A stretch of 49,815 nucleotides of DNA, taken from the NCBI RefSeq assembly GCF_001071995.1, contig NZ_JVNU01000046.1:1-49815 (forward strand), written 5' to 3'. Within the stretch, counting starts at the first letter, position 1, and the number at the start of each line of letters is the position of its first letter. Source of the DNA: Streptococcus sp. 263_SSPC. Lineage in GTDB: Bacteria; Bacillota; Bacilli; Lactobacillales; Aerococcaceae. The notes under the pieces were generated by a model. That model was not told where the DNA came from, ran no database searches, and saw nothing but the letters and a program-made list of their open reading frames with translations. Shown piece after piece: positions 41,889 to 49,815 of this stretch. The translations under genes were made by a program, and so were the position numbers.

Positions 41889-43016
41889 ATGAGAAAGAAA
41901 TTACGATTGGGATTACTTGGATTAGCCAGTGTTATTTCGCTAGCTGCCTGTGCGGATGTTACAAGAGCGAATCAACAAGGCTCGAATTCTAGTAAAGATT
42001 CCAATACAAAAGTAGTACAATCAACAACAAATCAATTATCAAACAATTTTTACCGCGCGCTTATCACAAATGGTAAATACGAAGTGAGCCAAAACCGCGG
42101 TGCGACATTAAGTTTAAATACAGGGTTCAACTTAAAGAACTTCGAAACAGGCTTGATTGACCTCTCGAGAAGCGTGTTCCCTACGAACCAATACTTCTTC
42201 AGAGAAGGCCAAATCATCGACGCGGAAACAACCGCAAAATGGATTGCACGTAAGAGTGATAAAAATCCAGACGGGTTAAACCCTGCTGATAACGGAGATA
42301 CGTCTCCAACAGGTCGTGCGCCAATTTATTTAGCGCAAATCCTCGAACAAGACTACATGATTCAAACAGAAAACAACTTTGAATTAGGTGGAATTAGCAT
42401 CGGGATTGCCATGAATAGTGTGGATTACTACACGAACGACGGTAAAGATGCTGAAACAGAAATTTCAAATGAAGCGATGATCGAACAAGCCAAAGCCATC
42501 GCTAACACAATTCTGACAAGACTTCGTCAAAATGATGCATTGAAGGCTGTGCCAATCGTGTTCGGAGTGTTCCGTCAAACGTCTAAAGATGACATCGGCG
42601 GTGGGGTATATGTTCTTGAAGCGACTTCAGTAGAAGGAACAGAGATTACAAACTGGTCAAACGTGAATCAAAAAGTAGTCGTGCTTCCATTAGTGAACGA
42701 ATCTGCGACAGAAGAGTCAACAGCGTTTGAAAACTTCAGAACAGAAGTGCAAAACTTCTTCCCGAACCTCTCAGGGGTAACGGCTCGTGTGATGTATCAA
42801 GATAATGTAGCTAAGAAGATGGTCGTGAATATCATAACGCAATTCTATGGCGAATCAGAAATTATCGCTTTAGCACAGCACGTAACGGACGTTGCAAACA
42901 AATACCTACCGAAAACAACACCGGTAGAAGTTCGAATTAGTTCAATTAATGGAATGGAAGCATTCTTACTGCAAGATATGTCACAAGGAGTCTTCACATA
43001 CCATATCTTTGATTAA
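41889..43016 (+). CDS. camS: CamS-family sex pheromone lipoprotein precursor
   Basis: The 375-aa lipoprotein has a lipobox SLAAC with Cys21. The CamS family is regularly encoded between ligA and gatC in Firmicutes, as here. The mature protein's role is unclear; in relatives the last residues of a lipoprotein signal peptide are released as a cAM373-type peptide pheromone. Here the seven residues before Cys21 are SVISLAA. AGAAAGGATG precedes the ATG, 12 bases after ligA. Confidence 0.9.
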   Translation: MRKKLRLGLLGLASVISLAACADVTRANQQGSNSSKDSNTKVVQSTTNQLSNNFYRALITNGKYEVSQNRGATLSLNTGFNLKNFETGLIDLSRSVFPTNQYFFREGQIIDAETTAKWIARKSDKNPDGLNPADNGDTSPTGRAPIYLAQILEQDYMIQTENNFELGGISIGIAMNSVDYYTNDGKDAETEISNEAMIEQAKAIANTILTRLRQNDALKAVPIVFGVFRQTSKDDIGGGVYVLEATSVEGTEITNWSNVNQKVVVLPLVNESATEESTAFENFRTEVQNFFPNLSGVTARVMYQDNVAKKMVVNIITQFYGESEIIALAQHVTDVANKYLPKTTPVEVRISSINGMEAFLLQDMSQGVFTYHIFD

Positions 43017-43018
43017 CG

Positions 43019-43047
43019 TTGACGGAGGCCTAGAAGCCTTTTACAAT
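43019..43047 (+). promoter_or_regulatory. Promoter of gatCAB
   Basis: TTGACG (43019-43024), a 17-bp spacer and TACAAT (43042-43047) lie directly after the camS stop. The spacer holds a small GAGGC/GCCTT dyad. Confidence 0.65.
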
Positions 43048-43081
43048 AGTAAAGTAATGATTTTGAAAGCGAGGGAAAAAC

Positions 43082-43390
43082 ATGGCCATTGAGGAAAAAG
43101 AAGTTAGACACGTTGCCAAACTTGCAAAGCTAACTTTTGCCGATAATGAAATCCTTCATTTTACAGAACAAATGAGCGATATCATTGATATGGTGGAACA
43201 ATTAAACGAAGTAGATACAACGGGTGTGCCTGTCACAACTCACGGATATCCATTAGTAAATGTGATGCGTGAAGACGTTGCTGAAAAAGGAACAGACCGC
43301 GACTTGTTAATGCGTAATGTGAAAACATGCGAAGATGGATTTATTCAAGTGCCTGCAATTATGGGCGAAAACGAGGAGGGTGAAGCATGA
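43082..43390 (+). CDS. gatC: Asp/Glu-tRNA amidotransferase subunit GatC
   Basis: The 102-aa protein is of usual GatC length, with the family start [24 protein letters not shown] and the C-terminal [22 protein letters not shown]. It stabilises the GatA-GatB interface of the complex that converts Glu-tRNA(Gln), and Asp-tRNA(Asn) where needed, to the amidated forms. Its stop overlaps the gatA start by four bases. Confidence 0.95.
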   Translation: MAIEEKEVRHVAKLAKLTFADNEILHFTEQMSDIIDMVEQLNEVDTTGVPVTTHGYPLVNVMREDVAEKGTDRDLLMRNVKTCEDGFIQVPAIMGENEEGEA

Positions 43391-44844
43391 GTATTATTGG
43401 AAATAAAACATTAGTTGAGCTTCACGAAGGTCTTCGTAATAAAGAATTCACTTCTGTGGAATTAACAAAAGAAACATTCGAGCGTATCCATGCTTTAGAA
43501 CCTAAAGTAGAAGCGTTCGTGACATTAAACGAAGAAGAAGCGTTAAAACAAGCAGCCGCTGCTGACGAAAAAGGCTACGGCGAAGAAGCGTCTCTTCAAG
43601 GTCTTCCAATCGGGATTAAAGACAATATCGTCACTCGCGACCTTTTAACAACTGCTTCAAGCCGTATGTTAGAAGACTTCAACCCAATTTACGACGCGCA
43701 CGTTATGGAATTATTAAAAGCTGAAGGTGCGGTTAACGTTGGTAAATTAAATATGGACGAATTTGCCATGGGTGGTTCAACGGAAACTTCTTACTTCAAG
43801 AAAACAAAAAATCCTTGGGACTTAACAAAAGTGCCTGGTGGATCTTCAGGTGGTTCTGCCGCAGCAGTTGCTTCTGGTGAAGTACTTGCGTCTCTAGGTT
43901 CAGACACAGGTGGTTCTATCCGCCAACCTGCAAGTTTCACAGGGATTGTTGGGATGAAACCAACATATGGTCGTATTTCTCGTTACGGTTTGATTGCCTT
44001 TGCGTCAAGCTTAGACCAAATCGGACCATTTACACGTACCGTTCAAGATAACGCCTTAGTATTAAGTGCGATTTCTGGATATGACCACCGCGATTCAACA
44101 AGTGTGCCACAAGAAGTGCCAGCCTACCATAAAGGATTAACAGGCGACATCAAAGGCATGCGTATCGCGTTGCCAAAAGAATATTTTGCGGAAGGTGTGG
44201 ACCCTGAAGTTCAAGCAGCTGTATTAAAAGCGGCTGACCAATACCGCGAAATGGGGGCTATCGTAGAAGAAGTGAGCCTACCTCACTCTAAATACGGTAT
44301 TCCAGCGTACTATATTATCGCTTCATCTGAAGCCTCTTCTAACTTACAACGTTTTGACGGAATCCGTTACGGTCACCGTTCTACAGACGCAGAAACATTA
44401 GAAGATTTATACGTGAAGAGCCGTTCTGAAGGGTTCGGAATGGAAGTAAAACGTCGTATCATGCTTGGAACATTCAGCTTAAGTTCTGGTTACTACGATG
44501 CTTACTTCAAGAAAGCTGGACAAGTACGTACATTAATCAAACAAGACTTTGCAAAAGTATTTGAAAACTATGATTTAATCTTAGGACCTGTAACAACTTC
44601 TGCAGCATTCGGATTAGGCGCACACAGTGACGACCCAATCGCAATGTACATGGCAGACTTATTAACAGTTCCTGTGAACTTAGCTGGATTACCAGCGATT
44701 TCAGTTCCTGCCGGCTTCACAAACGAAGGCTTACCAGTCGGAATTCAATTAATCGGAAATTACTTCCAAGAAAAAACGATTTACCAAGCAGCGTATGCAT
44801 TTGAACAAGCAAATGATTACTACTTACGCCGCCCACAATTATAA
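43387..44844 (+). CDS. gatA: Asp/Glu-tRNA amidotransferase subunit GatA
   Basis: The 485-aa amidase-signature enzyme shows the Ser-cisSer-Lys triad context: Lys in [11 protein letters not shown], the Gly/Ser-rich [15 protein letters not shown], and the nucleophile in [14 protein letters not shown]. It releases ammonia from glutamine for GatB. It overlaps gatC and is followed by gatB after 14 bases. Confidence 0.96.
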   Translation: MSIIGNKTLVELHEGLRNKEFTSVELTKETFERIHALEPKVEAFVTLNEEEALKQAAAADEKGYGEEASLQGLPIGIKDNIVTRDLLTTASSRMLEDFNPIYDAHVMELLKAEGAVNVGKLNMDEFAMGGSTETSYFKKTKNPWDLTKVPGGSSGGSAAAVASGEVLASLGSDTGGSIRQPASFTGIVGMKPTYGRISRYGLIAFASSLDQIGPFTRTVQDNALVLSAISGYDHRDSTSVPQEVPAYHKGLTGDIKGMRIALPKEYFAEGVDPEVQAAVLKAADQYREMGAIVEEVSLPHSKYGIPAYYIIASSEASSNLQRFDGIRYGHRSTDAETLEDLYVKSRSEGFGMEVKRRIMLGTFSLSSGYYDAYFKKAGQVRTLIKQDFAKVFENYDLILGPVTTSAAFGLGAHSDDPIAMYMADLLTVPVNLAGLPAISVPAGFTNEGLPVGIQLIGNYFQEKTIYQAAYAFEQANDYYLRRPQL

Positions 44845-44858
44845 GGAGGAACAATCAC

Positions 44859-46289
44859 ATGAACTTTGAAACAATTATTGGTTTAGAGTGCCACGTTGAA
44901 TTAAAAACTGATTCAAAAATGTTCTCTCCATCACCAGCGCATTTCGGTGCGGAACCAAATACAAATACAAACGTGATCGACTGGGGATATCCAGGGGTAC
45001 TTCCTGTCGTGAATAAACGCGCGTTAGAATTCGGGATGCGTGCAGCTCTTGCGTTGAACTGTACGATTTCTCAAGATACAAAATTCGACCGTAAAAACTA
45101 TTTCTACCCTGATAATCCAAAAGCGTACCAAATCTCTCAATTCGATTACCCAATCGGTCATGATGGCTGGATTGATATCGAAGTAGAAGGACAAACAAAA
45201 CGTATTCGTATTGAACGTGTCCACTTAGAAGAAGATGCGGGTAAAAATACGCACGGAACAGACGGATTCTCATATGTGGACTTAAACCGTCAAGGAACTC
45301 CACTGATTGAGATCGTATCAGAAGCAGATATGCGTTCTCCTGAAGAAGCCTATGCGTACCTTGAAGCACTTCGTCAAATCATCATGTTTACGGGTGTTTC
45401 TGACGTGAAGATGGAAGAAGGTTCAATGCGTTGTGACGCGAACATTTCAATTCGTCCTTATGGTCAAGAAAAATTCGGTACAAAAACAGAGTTGAAAAAC
45501 TTAAACTCATTTAACAACGTACGTAAAGGGTTAGCGTTCGAAGAAGTTCGTCAAGCGAACGTTCTACGTAATGGAGGAGAAATCCTACAAGAAACACGTC
45601 GTTTTGATGATGCGACTGGTCAAACGATTTTAATGCGTGTTAAAGAAGGTTCAAGTGACTACCGTTACTTCCCAGAACCAGACCTACCAAACTTCCATAT
45701 TTCAAATGAATGGATTGAAGAAGTTCGTGCGTCAATTCCTGAAATGCCAAGCAAACGTCGTGAACGTTACGTGAGCGAATTTGGCTTACCAGAATATGAT
45801 GCAATGGTATTAACATTAACAAAAGAAATGTCTGATTTCTTCGATGCAACAGTTGCGGCTGGTGCAGATCCTAAACAAGCGTCAAACTGGTTAATGGGTG
45901 ACATTTCAGCGCACATGAACAGCAAGAAATTAGAATTGAAAGACTTGAAGTTAACGCCAGAAAGCTTAGCAGAAATGATTCAATTAATCGCAGACGGAAC
46001 AATCAGTTCGAAATTAGCGAAGAAAGTCTTCTTGTTATTAGCAGAAGAAGGCGGAACTGCAAAAGGCGTTGTTGAAAAACACGGTATGGTTCAATTGAGT
46101 GATCCTGCTCAGTTATTACCGATTATTCAAGATGTGTTGGAGAACAATGCACAGTCTATTGAAGACTTCAAGAATGGTAAAGACCGTGCTGTTGGATTTT
46201 TAGTTGGGCAAATTATGAAGCAAACGAAAGGGAAAGCAAACCCTGGCGTTGTAAACCAACTATTACAACAAGAGTTAACGAAATACTAA
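44859..46289 (+). CDS. gatB: Asp/Glu-tRNA amidotransferase subunit GatB
   Basis: The 476-aa protein begins [21 protein letters not shown]. It carries the conserved [31 protein letters not shown] and [15 protein letters not shown] segments of the kinase-like domain, with the YqeY-like C-terminal tRNA-binding tail (ending [14 protein letters not shown]). It phosphorylates mischarged Glu-tRNA and transfers ammonia. TAAGGAGG precedes the ATG. The stop is followed by structured element B. Confidence 0.96.
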   Translation: MNFETIIGLECHVELKTDSKMFSPSPAHFGAEPNTNTNVIDWGYPGVLPVVNKRALEFGMRAALALNCTISQDTKFDRKNYFYPDNPKAYQISQFDYPIGHDGWIDIEVEGQTKRIRIERVHLEEDAGKNTHGTDGFSYVDLNRQGTPLIEIVSEADMRSPEEAYAYLEALRQIIMFTGVSDVKMEEGSMRCDANISIRPYGQEKFGTKTELKNLNSFNNVRKGLAFEEVRQANVLRNGGEILQETRRFDDATGQTILMRVKEGSSDYRYFPEPDLPNFHISNEWIEEVRASIPEMPSKRRERYVSEFGLPEYDAMVLTLTKEMSDFFDATVAAGADPKQASNWLMGDISAHMNSKKLELKDLKLTPESLAEMIQLIADGTISSKLAKKVFLLLAEEGGTAKGVVEKHGMVQLSDPAQLLPIIQDVLENNAQSIEDFKNGKDRAVGFLVGQIMKQTKGKANPGVVNQLLQQELTKY

Positions 46290-46303
46290 AAGATATATAT
46301 TTA

Positions 46304-46542
46304 ATGGCTACGAATTTTTTCGGCTTCTTTTTGGGGTTTCGAATCCTTTCGGATTGCTGTTATAAAAACTGTTATGAGGTACCGGTTCGAGCCTAGGGTC
46401 TCTCACCTTTAAAGCCTCAAAGAGGGCGTAGGGAAAAATTTCCTTACGCCCTCTAATTCGCATTTAATACGAATTCCCATAACTGTTTTTATAACATCCG
46501 AAAGGTTCTCCCTTCCAAAAAGTTCCGAAAATTCTCCGCCAT
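46304..46542 (+). repeat. Structured palindromic element B
   Basis: The outer arms 46304-46379 and 46477-46542 pair imperfectly over about 70 bases (blocks ATGGC, GAATTTT, TTTTGG, CCTTTCGGAT, GTTATAAAAAC, GTTATG and their complements). They enclose GGT-tc-GAG/CTC-tc-ACC (46384-46407), AGAGGGCGTA/TACGCCCTCT extended by GGGAAA/TTTCCT (46421-46454) and AATTCG/CGAATT (46455-46475). The plan is the same as element A, and both have TACCGG followed by a GAGCC and GGTCTC core. No protein is encoded, and 46543-46658 holds nothing further that I recognise apart from the ribosome binding site of the next gene. Confidence 0.7.
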
Positions 46543-46658
46543 CAAAAGTATTTTTGAATTTAGAATCCTTTTTGGAATAGGGGGTTGCAATGCAGAGTTT
46601 GCTTGCCTGCTAAAAATCCAGAAAGGGAGAAGGAAAGTAAACGAGAGGGGGATGGAAT

Positions 46659-47078
46659 GTGAAGTTAACGATTGAAACGGTATTAAGTCAAGGCGGGGAA
46701 ACGATGAAGCAGCGCATGCTTGCGGATGCGACGCGTCTTCGTAAGGGTTCTGGTTTTGTGCTTAGTTATGTAGAGGATGAAACAAATACGCGTGTGAAAG
46801 TAGAAGTCGATACAACAGGAGAAGTGCCGCATGTGACACTTCATCGTCAAGGCGATGCGCGTAGTAAGATGGAGTTTAATCAAACAAAGGCGACGAAAGG
46901 AATCTATGAATTAGGTGCTGGTCGTCAAATGCATTTTGATATTCAGACAAAACAACTACACGTGGAAGAAGCAGAGGAGACGGTGCTAGTAGTTTTAGAA
47001 TATCAGTTATTCCAACAAAGACAGCTGATTACAAGCTCGCTTGTGACGTTTCATTTACAAACAGGGGAAAATGCATAA
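46659..47078 (+). CDS. DUF1934 (YwiB-like) protein
   Basis: The 139-aa protein matches the DUF1934 family, a calycin-like beta-barrel of about 140 residues (ADATRLRKGSGFVLSYVED, then KATKGIYELGAGRQMHFDIQT, then LEYQLFQQRQLITSSLVTFHL). Its function is not established; it is often encoded near rpoE or argS in Firmicutes, as here just before rpoE. The start is GTG 46659 with AGGGGG eight bases upstream. Confidence 0.82.
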   Translation: MKLTIETVLSQGGETMKQRMLADATRLRKGSGFVLSYVEDETNTRVKVEVDTTGEVPHVTLHRQGDARSKMEFNQTKATKGIYELGAGRQMHFDIQTKQLHVEEAEETVLVVLEYQLFQQRQLITSSLVTFHLQTGENA

Positions 47079-47114
47079 AAAATCTCTCTAAAGTAGCACA
47101 ATATGAAGAATCTG

Positions 47115-47123
47115 TGCTATACT
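47115..47123 (+). promoter_or_regulatory. Extended -10 element before rpoE
   Basis: TGCTATACT gives TG-N-TATACT. A dyad AGCACA (47095-47100) and TGTGCT (about 47113-47118) flanks it. No good -35 is seen. Confidence 0.4.
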
Positions 47124-47155
47124 GTTTAAGATGAACCGGAAAGGAAGTGTAACCA

Positions 47156-47770
47156 TTGGAATTAAAGAAACTCGATGGCATTAATAAAAACGAATTATCA
47201 ATGGTCGAAGTAGCGCATGCTATTTTAGAAGCTAAGAATGAAGTTTTAGATTTCAACCAATTATTAGTAGAAATTCAAGAATACATGGAATTAAGTGACG
47301 AAGCGTTAGAATCACGTATGGCTCGCTTCTATACAGACTTAAATATCGACGGAAGCTTTATCTCGCTTGGAGATAACCGTTGGGGATTACGCGCTTGGTA
47401 TCCAATCGATTCTATCGATGAAGAAATTGCGACATCTATGGAAGACGAAGAAGTGAAGAAACCTCGTAAGAAACGTAAGAAAGTCAACGCGTTCGGTAGC
47501 GATGATCTTATCGATTACAACGATGATGATCCAGAAGATGAAGAGCTTATTGATGACGAAGATCTTGATAGCGATGACCTAGACGACGATATCGATGTTG
47601 AGCTTGATGACGACGTAGATGAAGAAGATGAAATTGATGCTTACCGTTCTGACTTGAACGAACTAGGTGCTGATGAAGACTTAGTAGACGAAGCAAGTGT
47701 CGAAGAAGACTTAATTATCATCGACGACGAAGATTTAGACAAAGATTTCGACGAAGAAGAGGAAGACTAA
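47156..47770 (+). CDS. rpoE: DNA-directed RNA polymerase delta subunit RpoE
   Basis: The 204-aa protein has a folded N-terminal HARE-HTH domain (residues about 1-90; MVEVAHAILEAKNEVLDFNQLLVEIQ and GSFISLGDNRWGLRAWYP). A basic patch KKPRKKRKKV follows, then a long, almost purely Asp/Glu tail (about 120-204). This is the delta subunit, which increases RNA polymerase recycling and promoter specificity. The start is TTG 47156, preceded by AAAGGAAG at eight bases. The tail is disordered by composition, as in other delta subunits. Confidence 0.93.
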   Translation: MELKKLDGINKNELSMVEVAHAILEAKNEVLDFNQLLVEIQEYMELSDEALESRMARFYTDLNIDGSFISLGDNRWGLRAWYPIDSIDEEIATSMEDEEVKKPRKKRKKVNAFGSDDLIDYNDDDPEDEELIDDEDLDSDDLDDDIDVELDDDVDEEDEIDAYRSDLNELGADEDLVDEASVEEDLIIIDDEDLDKDFDEEEED

Positions 47771-47803
47771 GAGTAGTCTTCGGAAATAATCAGAAAAAAT
47801 AAG

Positions 47804-47843
47804 GGCACAACTTATGAATTTTTTGTTCGTAAGTTGTGCTTTT
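47804..47843 (+). terminator. Terminator of rpoE
   Basis: GCACAACTTA pairs with TAAGTTGTGC around a T-rich 15-nt loop, followed by TTTTTG. Confidence 0.8.
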
Positions 47844-47896
47844 TGTGAAGATAGGTGTATAATGTACCCGAACAAGGTAAATTTGGAGGAAATAAT

Positions 47897-48358
47897 TTGA
47901 AAAATAAACTGCTTAAAATTTTTGATAAGACGTTCTTAAAATTTATCGTCGTTGGAATTATAAATACATTGTTCGGAACGGCTATTATGTTTTTCTGCTT
48001 TAATATGCTGCAGATGGATTATTGGGTCTCTTCAGCGATGAACTACTTATGTGGAGGAATCCTTAGTTACTTCCTTAACAAAAAGTACACATTTGAGGTG
48101 AAGGAAACTAGTTCAAAAGCCATTATCCGATTCGCTATTAATTTGACCGTATGTTATTTATTAGCGTACGGGGTTGCGAAACCTATAGCCTTGTATCTTT
48201 TCCAAGGAGCAGGAGAAAAATTACAAGGAAATATCGCACTCGTGATTGGAATGGGCTTGTACGTACTATTAAATTACGTGGGGCAACGTTTTTGGGCGTT
48301 CAAACAAGATGAGGCTACAGAGCCAGAAAAGGGAATGGAGGAAAAAAATGAAATCTAG
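47897..48358 (+). CDS. GtrA-family membrane protein
   Basis: The protein is about 153 aa with four membrane segments and the GtrA-family pattern FLKFIVVGIINTLFG at the start, NYLCGGILSYFLNKKYTF in the middle and NYVGQRFWAFK at the end. Family members are thought to help move lipid-linked sugars for surface glycosylation. The start is TTG 47897, with GGAGGA six bases upstream; no ATG gives a better site. The end overlaps the surface adhesin start by 11 bases, so the two genes are probably coupled. Confidence 0.85.
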   Translation: MKNKLLKIFDKTFLKFIVVGIINTLFGTAIMFFCFNMLQMDYWVSSAMNYLCGGILSYFLNKKYTFEVKETSSKAIIRFAINLTVCYLLAYGVAKPIALYLFQGAGEKLQGNIALVIGMGLYVLLNYVGQRFWAFKQDEATEPEKGMEEKNEI

Positions 48359-49815
48359 TTTTAAGAAGACAGTGGCATTCGTTGCGATGATTGCATGGGC
48401 TATTTTAGGACTTACTTTGATGCAACCTGTTAACGCGGCAACAGTAACACCAACTGTTTCAAACTTAAAAGCAACAACAAGCGGTCAAAAGGTAACATTT
48501 TCTTTCGACTGGGATTTAACAGGTAAAGCTGTTAAAGAAGGAGATACTTTCACAATCGATGCTCCAGAAGGTGTCAACATCACTGAAATCGCAACACAAT
48601 CACTACAAGCAAACGGTGCTGAAGTGGCGACGATTTCGATGACAAACAAAAAGATTACTTTTACTTTCAAAAAAGCAATCGAATCAATGAACCACAACGT
48701 TAAAGGTGCTTTCTCATACAAAGCAGAATGGGATAGCACACCAGGAAATCCTGGAAACAAAACGGCAACTTCAAAAGTAGGTTCTGAATCAGTCGTGATC
48801 ACACGTCCTGATGGCCCTGGCGTATTTGAATCTGTTTTAAATAAATACAACCTTACTGGTGACTATGTATCTAAAGAATTCAAATTAGATGCATCTGAAA
48901 ACTACGCATGGATGAAAGTTGGAGATGACTACTATCTTACAAAATGGTTTATCCGTATCAATGGCGATGGTAAAAAACAAGCTATCACAAACCCAGTGGT
49001 AACAGACCGCATTCAAGCTCCAGCGGTAGATTACTCTAAAATCACTTTTGCTCCAGCTGCGAACCATGCAGCAAGTGAATTCTTTGTGGGAACTTACTTA
49101 AAACCATCATTCACATTAAGGAAAGGTGGACAAGTAGTTGCTTCAGGTTGGGATTTCTGGAAACACGTTAAATTTGATGCAGACGGAAATGGATTCACTG
49201 TGAATTTATCAGACGTAAGTGATGTGTTCAAAACAGCTACAGACGATGAATTAATCATTGAATACCAAACATTAATTCCTAAGACAACAATTCGCGTGGA
49301 CAACAACGCAACATTGAAATCTGACGAAATCACAACTCCACAAGAAGATCCAGCATTCTGGAATAACACAGAATTGAAATTCTGGGTGAGCGGTGACACA
49401 ACAGTTACAGTTCAAAAAGAATGGGTTGGCGATAGCGAAGCAGACCGCAAAGATATCACAGTTCAATTATTCGCTAATGGTGAAAAATTAGACGGTATGA
49501 CAAAAACTTTAACAAAAGGTTCAGACTGGAAAGCAGAATTCACGAACTTACCTGGTATTAAAGACGGTAAGAAAATTGAGTACTCAGTAGAAGAAGTAAA
49601 CACTCCTGATGGATATACTTCAAAAGTTGAGAAAATTGATGATTCAAACGTAATCAAAGTTGTGAATACTTCAAACAAACCAACTACAACTACTACTGAA
49701 GCGACTACAACAACTGAATCTACTACAGAATCAACAACTGCAGCTACAACAACAACAGAAGCTACGACAGTTTCAACAACTGCGGCTACAACAACAACAG
49801 AAGCAACAACAGCTT
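48348..49815 (+). CDS. Thr-rich cell-surface adhesin, N-terminal part (runs off the window)
   Basis: The frame is open for 489 codons to the window end. It has a signal peptide (MKSSFKKTVAF and so on, likely cleaved near QPVNAA). An Ig-like adhesin region follows (about residues 32-340, SdrG/Cna A-domain-like: VTFSFDWDLTGKAVKEGDTF). A Cna-B-type domain comes next (about 350-445: TVTVQKEWVGDSEADRKDI, AEFTNLPGIKDGKKIEYSVEE). The last visible part is a Thr/Glu/Ala-rich stalk. An LPXTG anchor is expected beyond the window but not seen. GGAGG lies seven bases before the ATG, and the start overlaps the end of the GtrA-like gene. Confidence 0.85.
   Translation, partial: MKSSFKKTVAFVAMIAWAILGLTLMQPVNAATVTPTVSNLKATTSGQKVTFSFDWDLTGKAVKEGDTFTIDAPEGVNITEIATQSLQANGAEVATISMTNKKITFTFKKAIESMNHNVKGAFSYKAEWDSTPGNPGNKTATSKVGSESVVITRPDGPGVFESVLNKYNLTGDYVSKEFKLDASENYAWMKVGDDYYLTKWFIRINGDGKKQAITNPVVTDRIQAPAVDYSKITFAPAANHAASEFFVGTYLKPSFTLRKGGQVVASGWDFWKHVKFDADGNGFTVNLSDVSDVFKTATDDELIIEYQTLIPKTTIRVDNNATLKSDEITTPQEDPAFWNNTELKFWVSGDTTVTVQKEWVGDSEADRKDITVQLFANGEKLDGMTKTLTKGSDWKAEFTNLPGIKDGKKIEYSVEEVNTPDGYTSKVEKIDDSNVIKVVNTSNKPTTTTTEATTTTESTTESTTAATTTTEATTVSTTAATTTTEATTA
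49731..49815 (+). repeat. 42-bp tandem repeat in the adhesin stalk
   Basis: TCAACAACTGC recurs at 49731 and 49773 with a 42-bp period; two copies encode the 14-residue unit STTAATTTTEATTV/A with only small differences. The array continues past the window. Confidence 0.75.

Noticed and set aside
46381-46410. tRNA T-arm-like string GGTTCGAGCC in element B
   Set aside because: No acceptor stem, D-arm or anticodon arm can be built around it, and the matching part of element A (GGATTGAGCC) does not keep the T-loop bases.
49681-49815. CRISPR-like tandem repeat at the right edge
   Set aside because: The repeats are contiguous, in frame and encode a Thr-rich stalk; there are no unique spacers of constant length.

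Overview
The window is about 50 kb of a low-GC Gram-positive chromosome. It is most consistent with Lactobacillales of the Carnobacteriaceae (Granulicatella/Abiotrophia-like). The reasons are the order pcrA-ligA-camS-gatC-gatA-gatB, a delta subunit of RNA polymerase (rpoE), an OatA-type O-acetyltransferase, strong AGGAGG-type ribosome binding sites and an LPXTG-type adhesin start. The genus is an inference from gene content; no rRNA or tRNA gene was seen in the window.

Layout. 1-688: left-truncated IS3-family element. 751-7354: mixed small genes, namely a two-TM membrane protein, an orphan OppA-like lipoprotein, an AraC regulator with a GNAT enzyme, a THF riboswitch with folT, a 4-oxalocrotonate tautomerase and a DUF2185 protein. 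These are interrupted by intergenic mosaic repeats (1939-2057 and 6253-6700). 7598-7873: IS remnant. 7942-9637: two alpha/beta hydrolases. 9719-23104: two back-to-back muropeptide-sugar recycling loci. 23186-25720: two U32-type tRNA hydroxylation proteins and a PhnA-like zinc ribbon protein. 25743-25917: structured palindromic element A. 26222-29010: ApbE flavin transferase with two FMN-reductase-like proteins. 29203-31077: OatA. 31141-34296: GntR-ABC operon. 34343-36311: an exporter-like protein, an HTH protein and a GH73 glucosaminidase. 36345-46289: PurK-like protein, pcrA, ligA, camS, gatCAB. 46304-46542: structured element B. 46659-49815: DUF1934 protein, rpoE, a GtrA-like protein and the start of a Thr-rich surface adhesin that runs off the window.

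How the genes work together. Locus 1 (9789-17724) encodes MurQ, a lactose/cellobiose-type PTS (IIA, IIB, IIC) with an unknown 120-aa membrane protein, a MupG-like 6-phospho-muramidase, a GH1 phospho-beta-glycosidase, an RpiR regulator and AnmK. Locus 2 (17771-23056) encodes a BadF-type sugar kinase, an RpiR (MurR-like) repressor, a second MurQ, MurP and a divergent second MupG. Together they suggest separate entry routes for MurNAc or MurNAc-GlcNAc (MurP) and for a second disaccharide, possibly GlcNAc-anhydroMurNAc, converging on GlcNAc-6-phosphate.

The points most worth following are: (1) the PTS/GH1/AnmK/MurQ route; (2) an FMN reductase-PAS protein with two tandem ApbE-type flavinylation motifs on its C-terminal tail, beside apbE; (3) elements A and B, which share a long closing palindrome and three internal hairpins with compensatory changes; (4) a family of four hairpins with the constant loop ACAGTGY and different, mutually compensating stems.
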